DNA from: Chloroflexota bacterium
GTDB taxonomy: Bacteria > Chloroflexota > Dehalococcoidia > Lucifugimonadales > UBA1127
Length of the DNA stretch: 57,430 nt
Direction: 5' to 3'
Assembly (NCBI GenBank): GCA_026713825.1
Contig: JAPONS010000042.1
Span: 1 to 57,430, forward strand
Part shown: piece by piece, positions 24,229 to 31,312 of the stretch
Layout: the number at the start of each line of letters is the position of its first letter
Numbering within the stretch: the stretch's first letter is position 1
Position numbers and translations under genes: made by a program
Notes under the pieces: generated by a model
What the model was told of the DNA's origin: nothing
The model's database searches: none
What the model saw: the letters and a program-made list of their open reading frames with translations, nothing else

Positions 24229-24858
24229 CTAGCCGGCGCCCACGCCCTCCTGCAGCACCCGGTCCATCACCTGCTTGAAGAAGTCGTACGGGTGTGCGCC
24301 GGTGAAGAGGTAACGGCCGATGGTAAAGGCCGGGATGCCGTTGATGCCGTAGCTGATCGCCTGTTGGTAGCTCTCCTGCACGGCCTCGGCGTACGTGCGC
24401 TTCTGCAGTGCCTCCTCCAGCCCACGCGGGTCCAGCCCGACCTCCTCCGCGACAGCCGTAAGCACCTCGGTCTTCTCGATGTCCTCGCCGCGCTCCCACA
24501 GCGCGCGGAAGCACGCGTGGTGGAAGGGCATCTCCAACCCCATCGCCTTGGCATACTCCGTCGCCTCCAGCGCGGGCACCGTGTACGGCGTGTGCGGGCT
24601 GCGCCGCATGATGAAGCCGGCCTCTTGGGCGTAGGTGCGAAGGGGCTCGTTCAGATCGCCGCCCGGTTGCTCGCCCGGCCGAGGCTGCCGCTCCCTGCCG
24701 CCCGGCGGGATGTCCGGCCGAAGGAAGAACGCGCGCGTCTCTATCTCGACGGGATACTCATCCTGGAGCTTGGTCAGCCTGTCCAGGCCGATGTAGCACC
24801 ACGGTCAGATGTAGTCCGTCCAGACCGTAACCGGAATCGTCTGCGCTTCGGTGGACAT
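24229..24858 (-). CDS. DsbA/FrnE-like thiol oxidoreductase, putative selenoprotein with in-frame UGA
   Basis: A full-length DsbA-family (FrnE-like) frame of 209 residues runs from ATG at 24858 (AAGGGGGG upstream) to 24229. It contains one in-frame TGA at codon 18 (24807-24805). The surrounding residues are W-T-D-Y-I-(TGA)-P-W-C-Y-I-G, where relatives have C-P-W-C-Y-I-G, so the TGA replaces exactly the first redox cysteine. The rest is intact and conserved, including F-F-L-R-P, G-L-E-M-P-F-H, G-I-N-G-I-P-A-F and D-F-F-K-Q-V-M near the end. This fits a selenocysteine U-x-x-C active site rather than decay. A downstream hairpin supports it. An independent restart at the ATG at 24609 would lack the active site. 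A Cys to stop mutation is the main alternative. Cytoplasmic, since no signal peptide is seen. Confidence 0.8.
24764..24801 (-). promoter_or_regulatory. Putative bacterial SECIS stem-loop in the DsbA/FrnE-like gene
   Basis: It begins three bases after the TGA, on the mRNA strand. From the outside in there are UGG/CCA, a U-U mismatch, GCU/AGC, a 3x3 internal loop, and a 7-bp stem UCGGCCU/AGGCUGA. The apical loop is GGAC (24784-24781). The loop starts 20 nt after the UGA and begins with GG, which fits the known bacterial SECIS pattern of a G-starting loop about 16-37 nt downstream. I folded it by eye. Confidence 0.7.
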
Positions 24859-24883
24859 GGCAGCCCCCCTTAACTTTCGCGCA

Positions 24884-24911
24884 AGTATATCACGCGCTCG
24901 CACGCGTACAA
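24884..24911 (-). promoter_or_regulatory. Candidate promoter of the DsbA/FrnE-like gene
   Basis: TTGTAC (24911-24906) and TATACT (24889-24884) on the minus strand are spaced by 16 bases, 26 bases before the ATG. It diverges from the promoter of the FmdB-like gene. Confidence 0.55.
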
Positions 24912-24920
24912 CCGCGTTTC

Positions 24921-24950
24921 TTGACACGTTCTCTACTCACTTGATAGGCT
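24921..24950 (+). promoter_or_regulatory. Candidate promoter of the fmdB-like gene
   Basis: A perfect TTGACA (24921-24926) is followed after 18 bases by TAGGCT (24945-24950), 43 bases before the GTG start. It is back-to-back with the promoter of the DsbA-like gene. Confidence 0.5.
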
Positions 24951-24992
24951 TTGCAGAGACGAACGTTTGGCGTTTACTAGTTGAGGTTTGCT

Positions 24993-25349
24993 GTGCCCCT
25001 TTACGACTACTTGTGCCGAAGCTGCAATCATAAGTTTGAGCTCAGGCAGGGATTCGACGCTGACACAATGACGGACTGCCCTCAGTGCGGGCAGTTGGCA
25101 GACCGTCAGATCAGCTTGGTGCCCGTCATCTTCAAGGGTAGCGGCTGGTACGTGAACGACTACGGCAAGAAGAAGAGCACCCTCGGCAACGGCGACGCGC
25201 CGTCCTCTGACGACGGCCCTTCCACCAGCGATGGCGACGGCCACGGCCACTCCCACGACCACGGCCATTCCCACAGCCACGGCGGGCACTCCCACGATCA
25301 CGGCGCCCCTGCAGCCGCCTCGTCCGAGTCTTCCGGCTCGGACGGCTAA
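24993..25349 (+). CDS. FmdB-type zinc-ribbon protein with a His-rich tail
   Basis: Protein of 118 residues. The N-terminal zinc ribbon has Y-D-Y-L-C-R-S-C, then D-C-P-Q-C-G, the two CxxC pairs typical of the FmdB/regulatory zinc-ribbon family. The middle has I-F-K-G-S-G-W-Y, also typical. The C-terminal ~30 residues are a histidine-rich H-G-H-S-H-D-H-G run, likely metal binding. GTG start with TGAGG seven bases upstream. It probably cotranscribes with dtd, ten bases downstream. Confidence 0.85.
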   Translation: MPLYDYLCRSCNHKFELRQGFDADTMTDCPQCGQLADRQISLVPVIFKGSGWYVNDYGKKKSTLGNGDAPSSDDGPSTSDGDGHGHSHDHGHSHSHGGHSHDHGAPAAASSESSGSDG

Positions 25350-25358
25350 CCCTCCCCC

Positions 25359-25826
25359 ATGCGGGCCCTGCTCCAGCGGGTGTCCTCAGCCTCCCTCACC
25401 GTCGACGGCCAGTTCACGGGCAGCATTGGCGTTGGCTTCGTCGTGCTCCTCGGCATCACCGAAGGCGACACCCTCGACGACGCCCGCTACCTCGTCGAGA
25501 AGACCGTCAACATGCGCGTCTTCCCCGACGACGAGGGCCGCTTCAACCGCTCCCTCGCGGACGTCGGCGGCAGCCTCATGGTGGTAAGCCAGTTCACCCT
25601 CTACGCCGACACCCGCAAGGGCCGCCGCCCCAGCTTCATCCGCGCCGCCCACCCCGACGTCGCGGAACCCCTCTACCAGCAGTCCGTCGCCCTCTTCCGG
25701 GAAGCATGCCCGGAGGTAGTCTCAGGCGTCTTCGGCGGCTACATGCAAGTGGAAATCCACAACGACGGCCCAGTCACCATCATGCTCGACAGCGCTGACC
25801 TCCACGTGCCCCGGCGGGGCGCCTGA
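25359..25826 (+). CDS. dtd: D-aminoacyl-tRNA deacylase
   Basis: Protein of 155 residues, normal family length. The conserved S-Q-F-T-L motif (near residue 77) and N-D-G-P-V-T near the C-terminus form the active site. It hydrolyses D-amino acids mischarged onto tRNA. It starts ten bases after the fmdB-like gene with no strong ribosome site, so translational coupling is likely. The R-A-L-L-Q-R-V-S start is canonical. Confidence 0.95.
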   Translation: MRALLQRVSSASLTVDGQFTGSIGVGFVVLLGITEGDTLDDARYLVEKTVNMRVFPDDEGRFNRSLADVGGSLMVVSQFTLYADTRKGRRPSFIRAAHPDVAEPLYQQSVALFREACPEVVSGVFGGYMQVEIHNDGPVTIMLDSADLHVPRRGA

Positions 25827-25878
25827 ACATCCCAGCCAATAGCCTGGCTACCCTGTGTATGCTATAGTTCCCATCAGG

Positions 25879-26067
25879 ATGCCGAAAGTCAGAGACGCCA
25901 TACGGCGTGTACGCGATGACGGCTGGATACACGATAGGACTAACGGCAGCCATCGTATTTACGTCCATCCGGAAAAGCCTAGCATCGTTGTCATTGCAGG
26001 TCACCCCGGCGAGGAGATGCAAATGTCTATGTGGCAGCAGATAATGAAGCAGGCTGGACTGCGGTAA
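25879..26067 (+). CDS. hicA: HicA family type II toxin (mRNA interferase)
   Basis: Protein of about 62 residues with the dsRNA-binding-like fold of HicA. It has the G-S-H-R-I-Y motif, whose His is the catalytic residue; usual relatives have G-S-H-H. Other family marks are a G-W segment before it and a V-V-I-A-G-H-P ending strand. The ATG at 25879 fits the domain start; an in-frame GTG at 25855 lies over a -10-like TATAGT. The hicB-type antitoxin follows 12 bases later. It cleaves mRNA when free of the antitoxin. Confidence 0.85.
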   Translation: MPKVRDAIRRVRDDGWIHDRTNGSHRIYVHPEKPSIVVIAGHPGEEMQMSMWQQIMKQAGLR

Positions 26068-26079
26068 GGGGTGAAGACC

Positions 26080-26340
26080 ATGGGCTACGCAGTGTTGATC
26101 AGCAAGGGACCCACGAGCTACAGCGCTTGGACGCCGGACCTGCAAGGGTGCTTCGCCGTGGCTAAGACACGGGAAGAGGTCTATAAGCTCATCTGCGAGG
26201 GAATTGAGATCTACATTGACGAGCTGCAGAAGCGGGGAGATCCCGTACCTGAGCCGGAATCCTACGAACTAGTGATGTCCGTCCCCAGCGCGTCGCTGCC
26301 CAAGCGCGGCAAGCGCCTCGCGGCGGCGTCCACTTCCTGA
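26080..26340 (+). CDS. hicB: HicB family type II antitoxin
   Basis: Protein of 86 residues with a partial RNase-H-like fold (Y-S-A-W-T-P-D-L-Q-G-C and T-R-E-E-V). No clear ribbon-helix-helix DNA-binding tail is seen, so autoregulation may be weak or mediated differently. It neutralizes the HicA toxin encoded upstream. I choose the ATG at 26080, which has AAGGGG eight bases upstream, over the in-frame GTG at 26071. Confidence 0.83.
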   Translation: MGYAVLISKGPTSYSAWTPDLQGCFAVAKTREEVYKLICEGIEIYIDELQKRGDPVPEPESYELVMSVPSASLPKRGKRLAAASTS

Positions 26341-26355
26341 GTCGTCTGCCACCCC

Positions 26356-27210
26356 CTACCCCAGGTAGCTGACATCCATGCTGATGTCCAGCGCCGGCGC
26401 CGAGTGCGTCAGCGCCCCGACCGAGATCAGGTCCACGCCGCTCTCCGCCGCCGCTCGCACCGTGTCGAGGTTGATCCCGCCCGAGGCCTCCAGCAGCGCC
26501 CGCCCGCGGTTCAGCTCGACGGCCTGCCCCATCAGCTCCGCAGGCATGTTGTCCAGCAGCAGCAGCTGCGCCCCTGCGTCGAGCGCCTCCTCGGCCTCCT
26601 CCAGCGTCGTGACCTCAACCTCGACCTTGATCGTGTGCGAGGCCCGCGCGTGCGCCATCCGCACCATGTCGCCCAGCGAGACACCCTGCAGCTTCAGCGC
26701 CGCGATGTGGTTGTCCTTGATGAGCACCCCATCGCCGAGGTTCTGCCGGTGGTTGTGCCCGCCGCCGCACCGCACTGCGTACTTCTCCAGCGACCGCAGC
26801 CCCGGTATCGTCTTGCGCGTGTCGATGAGCGAGGCGCCGGTGCCCTTGACCGCCTCCACGTAGGTCGCCGTCAGCGTCGCGACGCCGCTCAGGTGCTGCA
26901 TGAAGTTGATCGCCGTCCGCTCCGCCATGAGCAAGCTCGCCGCCGATCCCCCGGCCCGCAGCGCGACGCTCCCCCGCTCCATGGCGTCGCCGTCCCGCAA
27001 CACCGGCTCCACCTGCAGCGACGGGTCGACGCGGCGGAACACCGCCGCCGCGACCTCCACGCCGCACAGCACGCCCGGCTGCTTGGCAAACAACGTCGCC
27101 GAGGCCTGCAGCTCCGGCGGCACCAGCGCCGCCGTCGTAGCGTCGCCGATGCCCAGGTCCTCTTGCAGGGCCCTGTCGATCAGGTCGTGGATCTCCGGCG
27201 TCAGCAGCAT
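26356..27210 (-). CDS. nadC: Nicotinate-nucleotide pyrophosphorylase (quinolinate phosphoribosyltransferase)
   Basis: Protein of 284 residues. Conserved D-T-R-K-T-I-P-G-L-R, R-C-G-G-G-H-N-H-R, and the C-terminal E-A-S-G-G-I-N-L motif are all present. It joins quinolinate to PRPP and releases CO2, giving nicotinate mononucleotide. It starts six bases after the MBL gene and follows nadB-MBL in one operon, a consistent NAD de novo unit. HicB converges with it 15 bases away. Confidence 0.95.
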   Translation of the reverse strand: MLLTPEIHDLIDRALQEDLGIGDATTAALVPPELQASATLFAKQPGVLCGVEVAAAVFRRVDPSLQVEPVLRDGDAMERGSVALRAGGSAASLLMAERTAINFMQHLSGVATLTATYVEAVKGTGASLIDTRKTIPGLRSLEKYAVRCGGGHNHRQNLGDGVLIKDNHIAALKLQGVSLGDMVRMAHARASHTIKVEVEVTTLEEAEEALDAGAQLLLLDNMPAELMGQAVELNRGRALLEASGGINLDTVRAAAESGVDLISVGALTHSAPALDISMDVSYLG

Positions 27211-27216
27211 GGCGCG

Positions 27217-28068
27217 CTACACCGTGAACTTCATCAGGTCTTCGCCGAACGTGAACGGGTTGCCGTAGTTCGCGCAGATGACCTCGCGCGACCACGCCTC
27301 GTCGACGTCCCCCATGTGCGTCGCGACCAGGTGCGGCACGCCCGACTTCTCCGCCACCTCCGCCAGCCCATGCGGGCACGTGTGCGAGTTCGCAATCCGT
27401 CGCGCGAACTCCGTCAGCGACTCCCGGTCCACCTCGTGGTAGTCACGGCCGTCCGGCGCCGGCCCGCCCCGGTGCGGCTGCGTCTGCATCAGCTCGTGCA
27501 CCAGCATGTTCGCTGTCGCCGATGCCTCGATGATGGCGTCGCTCACCGCCGTGTCGCCAGAGATGACCAGCTTGCTCCGGTCCTCCTCGAACGCGAACCC
27601 CAGCGCCGGCTTCACGTACCCGTGCTCCACCTCGAGCGCCGTCGCGCGCCACCCGTCCCCCTCGAAGGTGTCCCCGTGGTCAACCTCAATGACTTGCACG
27701 TTCATGACGTCCGCCCCCACCCGGTCGTGCAGCCGCCGGATGCGGATGTCCTCCTCGAATGCGTGGATCAGCCTGTCGACAAAGTCCTTCGTCCGCGCCG
27801 GCCCAATGATCATGTAGGGCTTCTTCCTGTACCGGATCCAGCCCGTAATCAGCACGTGCATCAGGTCGACCGTGTGGTCCGAGTGCATGTGGGTCAGAAA
27901 GATGTAGTCCAGGTCCGTCATGTCCTGCCCAATCTGCACCATCCGCCGCACGCACCCGTTGCCCGTGTCCACCAGCACGGTATTGCCGCCGATGCGAAGG
28001 TGGTTCGCGGGTCCCCAGCGGTTGGGGTCGGGCATCGGCGTGCCCGTGCCAAGCAGGGTTAGTTCCAT
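27217..28068 (-). CDS. Metallo-beta-lactamase-fold (RNase Z-like) hydrolase in the nad operon
   Basis: Protein of 283 residues. The H-M-H-S-D-H zinc motif is intact (near residue 80), with further ligand sites I-S-G-D-T and A-T-H-M-G-D. The architecture resembles RNase Z or arylsulfatase-like MBL proteins; the substrate is not known. It sits between nadB and nadC with tiny gaps, so it may process a pathway by-product, but this is only context. GGAGG precedes the ATG. Confidence 0.9.
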   Translation of the reverse strand: MELTLLGTGTPMPDPNRWGPANHLRIGGNTVLVDTGNGCVRRMVQIGQDMTDLDYIFLTHMHSDHTVDLMHVLITGWIRYRKKPYMIIGPARTKDFVDRLIHAFEEDIRIRRLHDRVGADVMNVQVIEVDHGDTFEGDGWRATALEVEHGYVKPALGFAFEEDRSKLVISGDTAVSDAIIEASATANMLVHELMQTQPHRGGPAPDGRDYHEVDRESLTEFARRIANSHTCPHGLAEVAEKSGVPHLVATHMGDVDEAWSREVICANYGNPFTFGEDLMKFTV

Positions 28069-28083
28069 CGAACGCCTCCTGAG

Positions 28084-29622
28084 TTAGTCGGCCTGCTTCA
28101 TGAACACCGTGTGGCGCAGCCACGCCTCCGATGTCTCCGGGAAGTCCGTCCGAAAATGCGCGCCGCGGCTCTCCTGCCGCACCAGCGCCGATTCTGCCAT
28201 CAGTCTACCCAGCGTCACCATGTTGGCAAGCTCCCGGTCGCCCCGGTCGCCGCCCTCCGGCGCCGACGTCTCCCACGCCGAGAACACCCCCGCGGCCTCC
28301 TCCAACCCCTCGCGCGAGCGGATGATGCCGACGTTGCTCCAGTTGAGCGCCTGCAGCCCCTCGATCGACGGCGTGCCCGCGGCGTCCGAGGGCTCGGCCT
28401 CCAGCGCGTAGACCCCCTCCGGCCGGGGCCCCGACCACCCGCCCTCCAGCGAGCGCCGTACAACCCGCTGCCCAAACACCACCGTCTCCAACAGCGAGTT
28501 GCTCGCAAGCCGGTTCGCCCCGTGCAGCCCCGTGCACGCGACCTCGCCGCACGCGTACAGCCCCGGCAGCGTCGTCTCCCCGTCCGTGTTCGTCAGCACG
28601 CCGCCCATCATGTAGTGCGCCGCCGGCGACACCGGTATCGGGTCGCGAGTGATGTCGAGCCCGTGCGTCAGGCACGTCTTGTAGATGCTTGGGAACCGCG
28701 CGGCCACCATCTCCGATGACAGGTGCGTCGCGTCCAGCGCCACGTGCCCCGCGCCCGTGCGCCGCATCTCCGCCAGCAGCGACCGCGACACCACGTCCCG
28801 CGGCGCCAGGTCCCCCTGCGAGTGATAGCCCGTCATGAACGCCTCGCCGCCAGCGTTCCGCAGCACAGCTCCCTCGCCGCGCATGGCTTCCGTGATGAGG
28901 AACGGCGGCGCGCCCGGCAGCCGCAGCGCCGTCGGGTGGAACTGGTAGAACTCCATGTCCATGACCGCCGCGCCCGCCTGGTACGCCAGCGCGACCCCGT
29001 CACCCGTCGTGACCTCGGGGTTGGTGGTGTAGCGGTAGAGCCGCCCCGCGCCGCCCGTCGCCAGTATCGTGTGCGCCGCCAGGTACTCGACCTCGTCGCC
29101 CTCGCCGTTCACGAGCCCCGCGACGCCGACGACCCGCCCGTCCTCGACCAGCAGCCGCGACGTCGTCGTGTACTCCTGCACGTGAATCCGCGAGTGGTGC
29201 GCCAGCGACGACAGCGTCAGCTCGATCCGAGCCCCCGTCGCGTCGCCCCCCGCGTGCAGCACCCGGGGCATCCGGTGCGCCGCCTCGCGACCCAGCGCCA
29301 CCTCCCCGTCCGCCGTGTCGAAGATGACCCCAAGCCGCACCAGCTCCGAGATCGCCTGCGGCCCCTGCTCTGCCAGAATGCGAGCCGCCTCCTCGTTGCA
29401 CAACCCAGCCCCCGCCGCCAGCGTGTCCGCGAAGTGGTAGTTGGGCGAGTCCTCCGGCCCCACAGCCGCCGCAATCCCACCCTGCGCATACTGCGTGTTG
29501 CAGTCAGCGATGCCGCCCTTCGTAAGAATCAGCACGCTCCCAAACTCCACAGCCAGCAGCGCCGAGTACAACCCAGCAATCCCGCTCCCAATCACAATGT
29601 AGTCATATCGCTGCGTGCTCAT
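28084..29622 (-). CDS. nadB: L-aspartate oxidase
   Basis: Protein of 512 residues. FAD-binding G-S-G-I-A-G-L-Y-S-A at the N-terminus, Q-F-H-P-T-A-L and G-E-V-A-C-T-G-L-H-G-A-N-R-L in the catalytic core. It oxidizes aspartate to iminoaspartate for quinolinate synthesis by NadA (encoded further upstream at 31313-32536). A GGGAAG ribosome site precedes the ATG at 29622. A diverged duplicate of its first 24 codons lies 340 bases upstream. Confidence 0.95.
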   Translation of the reverse strand: MSTQRYDYIVIGSGIAGLYSALLAVEFGSVLILTKGGIADCNTQYAQGGIAAAVGPEDSPNYHFADTLAAGAGLCNEEAARILAEQGPQAISELVRLGVIFDTADGEVALGREAAHRMPRVLHAGGDATGARIELTLSSLAHHSRIHVQEYTTTSRLLVEDGRVVGVAGLVNGEGDEVEYLAAHTILATGGAGRLYRYTTNPEVTTGDGVALAYQAGAAVMDMEFYQFHPTALRLPGAPPFLITEAMRGEGAVLRNAGGEAFMTGYHSQGDLAPRDVVSRSLLAEMRRTGAGHVALDATHLSSEMVAARFPSIYKTCLTHGLDITRDPIPVSPAAHYMMGGVLTNTDGETTLPGLYACGEVACTGLHGANRLASNSLLETVVFGQRVVRRSLEGGWSGPRPEGVYALEAEPSDAAGTPSIEGLQALNWSNVGIIRSREGLEEAAGVFSAWETSAPEGGDRGDRELANMVTLGRLMAESALVRQESRGAHFRTDFPETSEAWLRHTVFMKQAD

Positions 29623-29718
29623 GTCTTCCCAGGTCCTCTACACCAGCTCACTGTTCGCCTAGAGCCCGCCGAAGCCTGTTCCGATGTTCTCGAAGGGGGC
29701 ACCCCGCACAACCCCACC

Positions 29719-29887
29719 GTCATACCGGCGAATGCCGGTATCCAGACCCTCCGCCCCCAACACCCTCCGCCGACAGCCGTTCGTGCTGAGGGAAATCGAA
29801 GCATGAACGGGGGCGCGACAGTGCCCACCCGCCTGACCACAAAGCCTTCCGCGCGCCCCATAGGGGCGACCCTTGTGGCCGCCCGAT
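29719..29887. repeat. Dispersed repeats between nadB and its duplicated start
   Basis: Contains one ACCGGCGAATGCCGGT palindrome (29719-29745), one CGTTCGTGCT...AGCATGAACG hairpin (29778-29809) and one TAGGGGCGACCCTTGTGG element (about 29860-29887). They separate intact nadB from the nadB-like fragment. I see no other gene between 29623 and 29990. Confidence 0.75.
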
Positions 29888-29889
29888 CC

Positions 29890-29963
29890 CCCGCCAACAC
29901 CGCCGAGTACAACCCGGCAATCCCGCTGCCAACGACGATGTAGTCATACTGTTGTGTAGTCAT
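29890..29963 (-). pseudogene. Duplicated 5' fragment of nadB
   Basis: Reads from ATG at 29963 as M-T-T-Q-Q-Y-D-Y-I-V-V-G-S-G-I-A-G-L-Y, nearly the same as the nadB start. About 14 of 72 bases differ, and most changes are synonymous. After ~24 codons the homology ends in a dispersed repeat. The protein is only a remnant (frame continues into repeat translation). The synonymous pattern suggests it came from a different working nadB allele, not from recent decay. Confidence 0.8.
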
Positions 29964-29990
29964 GGCGAACGCTCTTTGTCCGTGCAAATG

Positions 29991-30698
29991 CTAGGCGCTA
30001 TGGTGGGCATAGCAAGAATCACACAAGGGCTTGGCCTTTGTGGTCTTGGCAGACGCGCCACACTTGTGACAGTAGTTCCCACTAAAGCGCCTTTGCCACA
30101 GGGCGGCGTGCTCCGCACAAAGCGCGAACCTTCGGTTAAAGACAATGTCCTCGTGACAGGAAATACAAAAGCCTTCCCGCACGGCCCCGCCCTGTCCATA
30201 CGTCCAGCTACGCAACCCTGTGAATACCCTACCGAGAAAGGACGCGGCCTGTGCGGCTACCGGTTTGGACGCACGCTGCGGCCTCCTGGCCTCCTCGATT
30301 AGTCCTTGAACGTAGTTCCGTACCTGCAACTTGCTGGTGCTGTCGCCAAGAATGCAGGCCACTTCGCGGCCCTTGTCCATGGAAGACCGAATTAAGTTCA
30401 TTGAAGTCAGAAGTACAGTTGAGTCGTTGTAGTAGATCTTTGCATGAAGACGGTTCAGTTCCCAAACCTTGATGTTGTTGTTCCGGAGCACACTTAGGCT
30501 GGCCTTGAAGTTGGGTTTTCGCCTCTGCTTACGGACAACAAATGTCACTTCGACGTTTCTCTGTCGAGCCCTTTGGATGGCAGTTTCGGCACGGGTACTC
30601 AGGTCAAGGTAAGGTGTGACGACAACCACTTCGCTACGAGCGTTCTCGAAGACATCAAGAATTGCTTCCGTCACATCTCCGTCAGTAAAGATTTGCAT
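29991..30698 (-). CDS. Phospholipase D-like domain protein with C-terminal zinc ribbon
   Basis: Protein of about 235 residues. The N-terminal ~145 residues are a PLD-like domain with L-H-A-K-I-Y-Y near residue 95 and S-S-M-D-K-G-R-E-V after it, matching the HKD-type motif (H-x-K) of PLD nucleases with a single copy. The C-terminal ~50 residues have four Cys pairs (C-I-S-C, C-A-E-H, C-H-K-C, C-D-S-C), probably one or two zinc ribbons. ATG at 30698 is preferred because GGAACAGGA precedes it. The region is lower in GC than its neighbours, suggesting transfer. May be a nuclease acting on DNA or RNA. Confidence 0.78.
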   Translation of the reverse strand: MQIFTDGDVTEAILDVFENARSEVVVVTPYLDLSTRAETAIQRARQRNVEVTFVVRKQRRKPNFKASLSVLRNNNIKVWELNRLHAKIYYNDSTVLLTSMNLIRSSMDKGREVACILGDSTSKLQVRNYVQGLIEEARRPQRASKPVAAQAASFLGRVFTGLRSWTYGQGGAVREGFCISCHEDIVFNRRFALCAEHAALWQRRFSGNYCHKCGASAKTTKAKPLCDSCYAHHSA

Positions 30699-30741
30699 TT
30701 CCTGTTCCTCTTCCGCCACCACAACCTCCACTTACCCCCGT

Positions 30742-31212
30742 CTAGTCCAGCTCCACCACAAACGGCACCCGACCCCGAAGCTGCGGCTTCCCGTCCGGCC
30801 ACTCTTCCTTCGGCAGCTCGTACACCACCTCGATTTCGTTCCCGTCCGGGTCGAGGAAGTAGATGCCGAAGCCCAGCCCGTGCTCGCCGTACCCCACGAT
30901 CGGCACCTCGAGCTCCCGCAGCCGCCGGTGAAACCCCCGAAGGTCCTCCAGCGTCTCCACCTGCCACGCCATGTGGTACATCCCGACGCGGTTCGGCTGC
31001 GGCCCCGGCGCGTCCATCCCGATCTCCTGCGTCGCGAGGTCGTGCGTCGACACCTCGTCGTCCGTCGCGTAGAACACCATCCCCGGATACTTCGCCGTCA
31101 CGTGGAACCCCATGACCTCCGTGTAGAACCGCTCTGAACGCTCCACGTCCCGCACCCGGATCACTAGGTGCGTCAGCCGCTTGATCTTCGCCTTGGTTGT
31201 CGTCACTGGCAC
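30742..31212 (-). CDS. VOC-family (glyoxalase/extradiol dioxygenase-like) protein
   Basis: Protein of 156 residues with one pair of beta-alpha-beta-beta-beta motifs. Likely metal ligands are H in L-T-H-L-V-I-R-V, H in M-Y-H-M-A-W-Q and E in D-G-N-E-I-E-V. The D-P-D-G-N-E-I-E signature is standard for the glyoxalase/dioxygenase superfamily. Substrate unknown; a role in degradation or detoxification is plausible because other ring-cleavage type genes occur in the window. It lies 100 bases downstream of nadA on the same strand. Confidence 0.88.
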   Translation of the reverse strand: MPVTTTKAKIKRLTHLVIRVRDVERSERFYTEVMGFHVTAKYPGMVFYATDDEVSTHDLATQEIGMDAPGPQPNRVGMYHMAWQVETLEDLRGFHRRLRELEVPIVGYGEHGLGFGIYFLDPDGNEIEVVYELPKEEWPDGKPQLRGRVPFVVELD

Positions 31213-31312
31213 CCTCCTCAGCCCTTAGTCGACAGATCGCTCTAATGACGAGGGGCGGTAGTCCCGCCCCTTCGAATCTTGTCCCTGACCGCGTGTCGAA
31301 TGACCCGCGCAC

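Noticed and set aside
24229-24609. DsbA-like gene starting at the internal ATG (24609)
   Set aside because: It would drop the active site and the ribosome site; the upstream half is conserved in frame, so the UGA-containing full frame is preferred.
29619-29987. Second L-aspartate oxidase gene upstream of nadB
   Set aside because: Only the first ~24 codons match; the rest is a translation of dispersed repeats.
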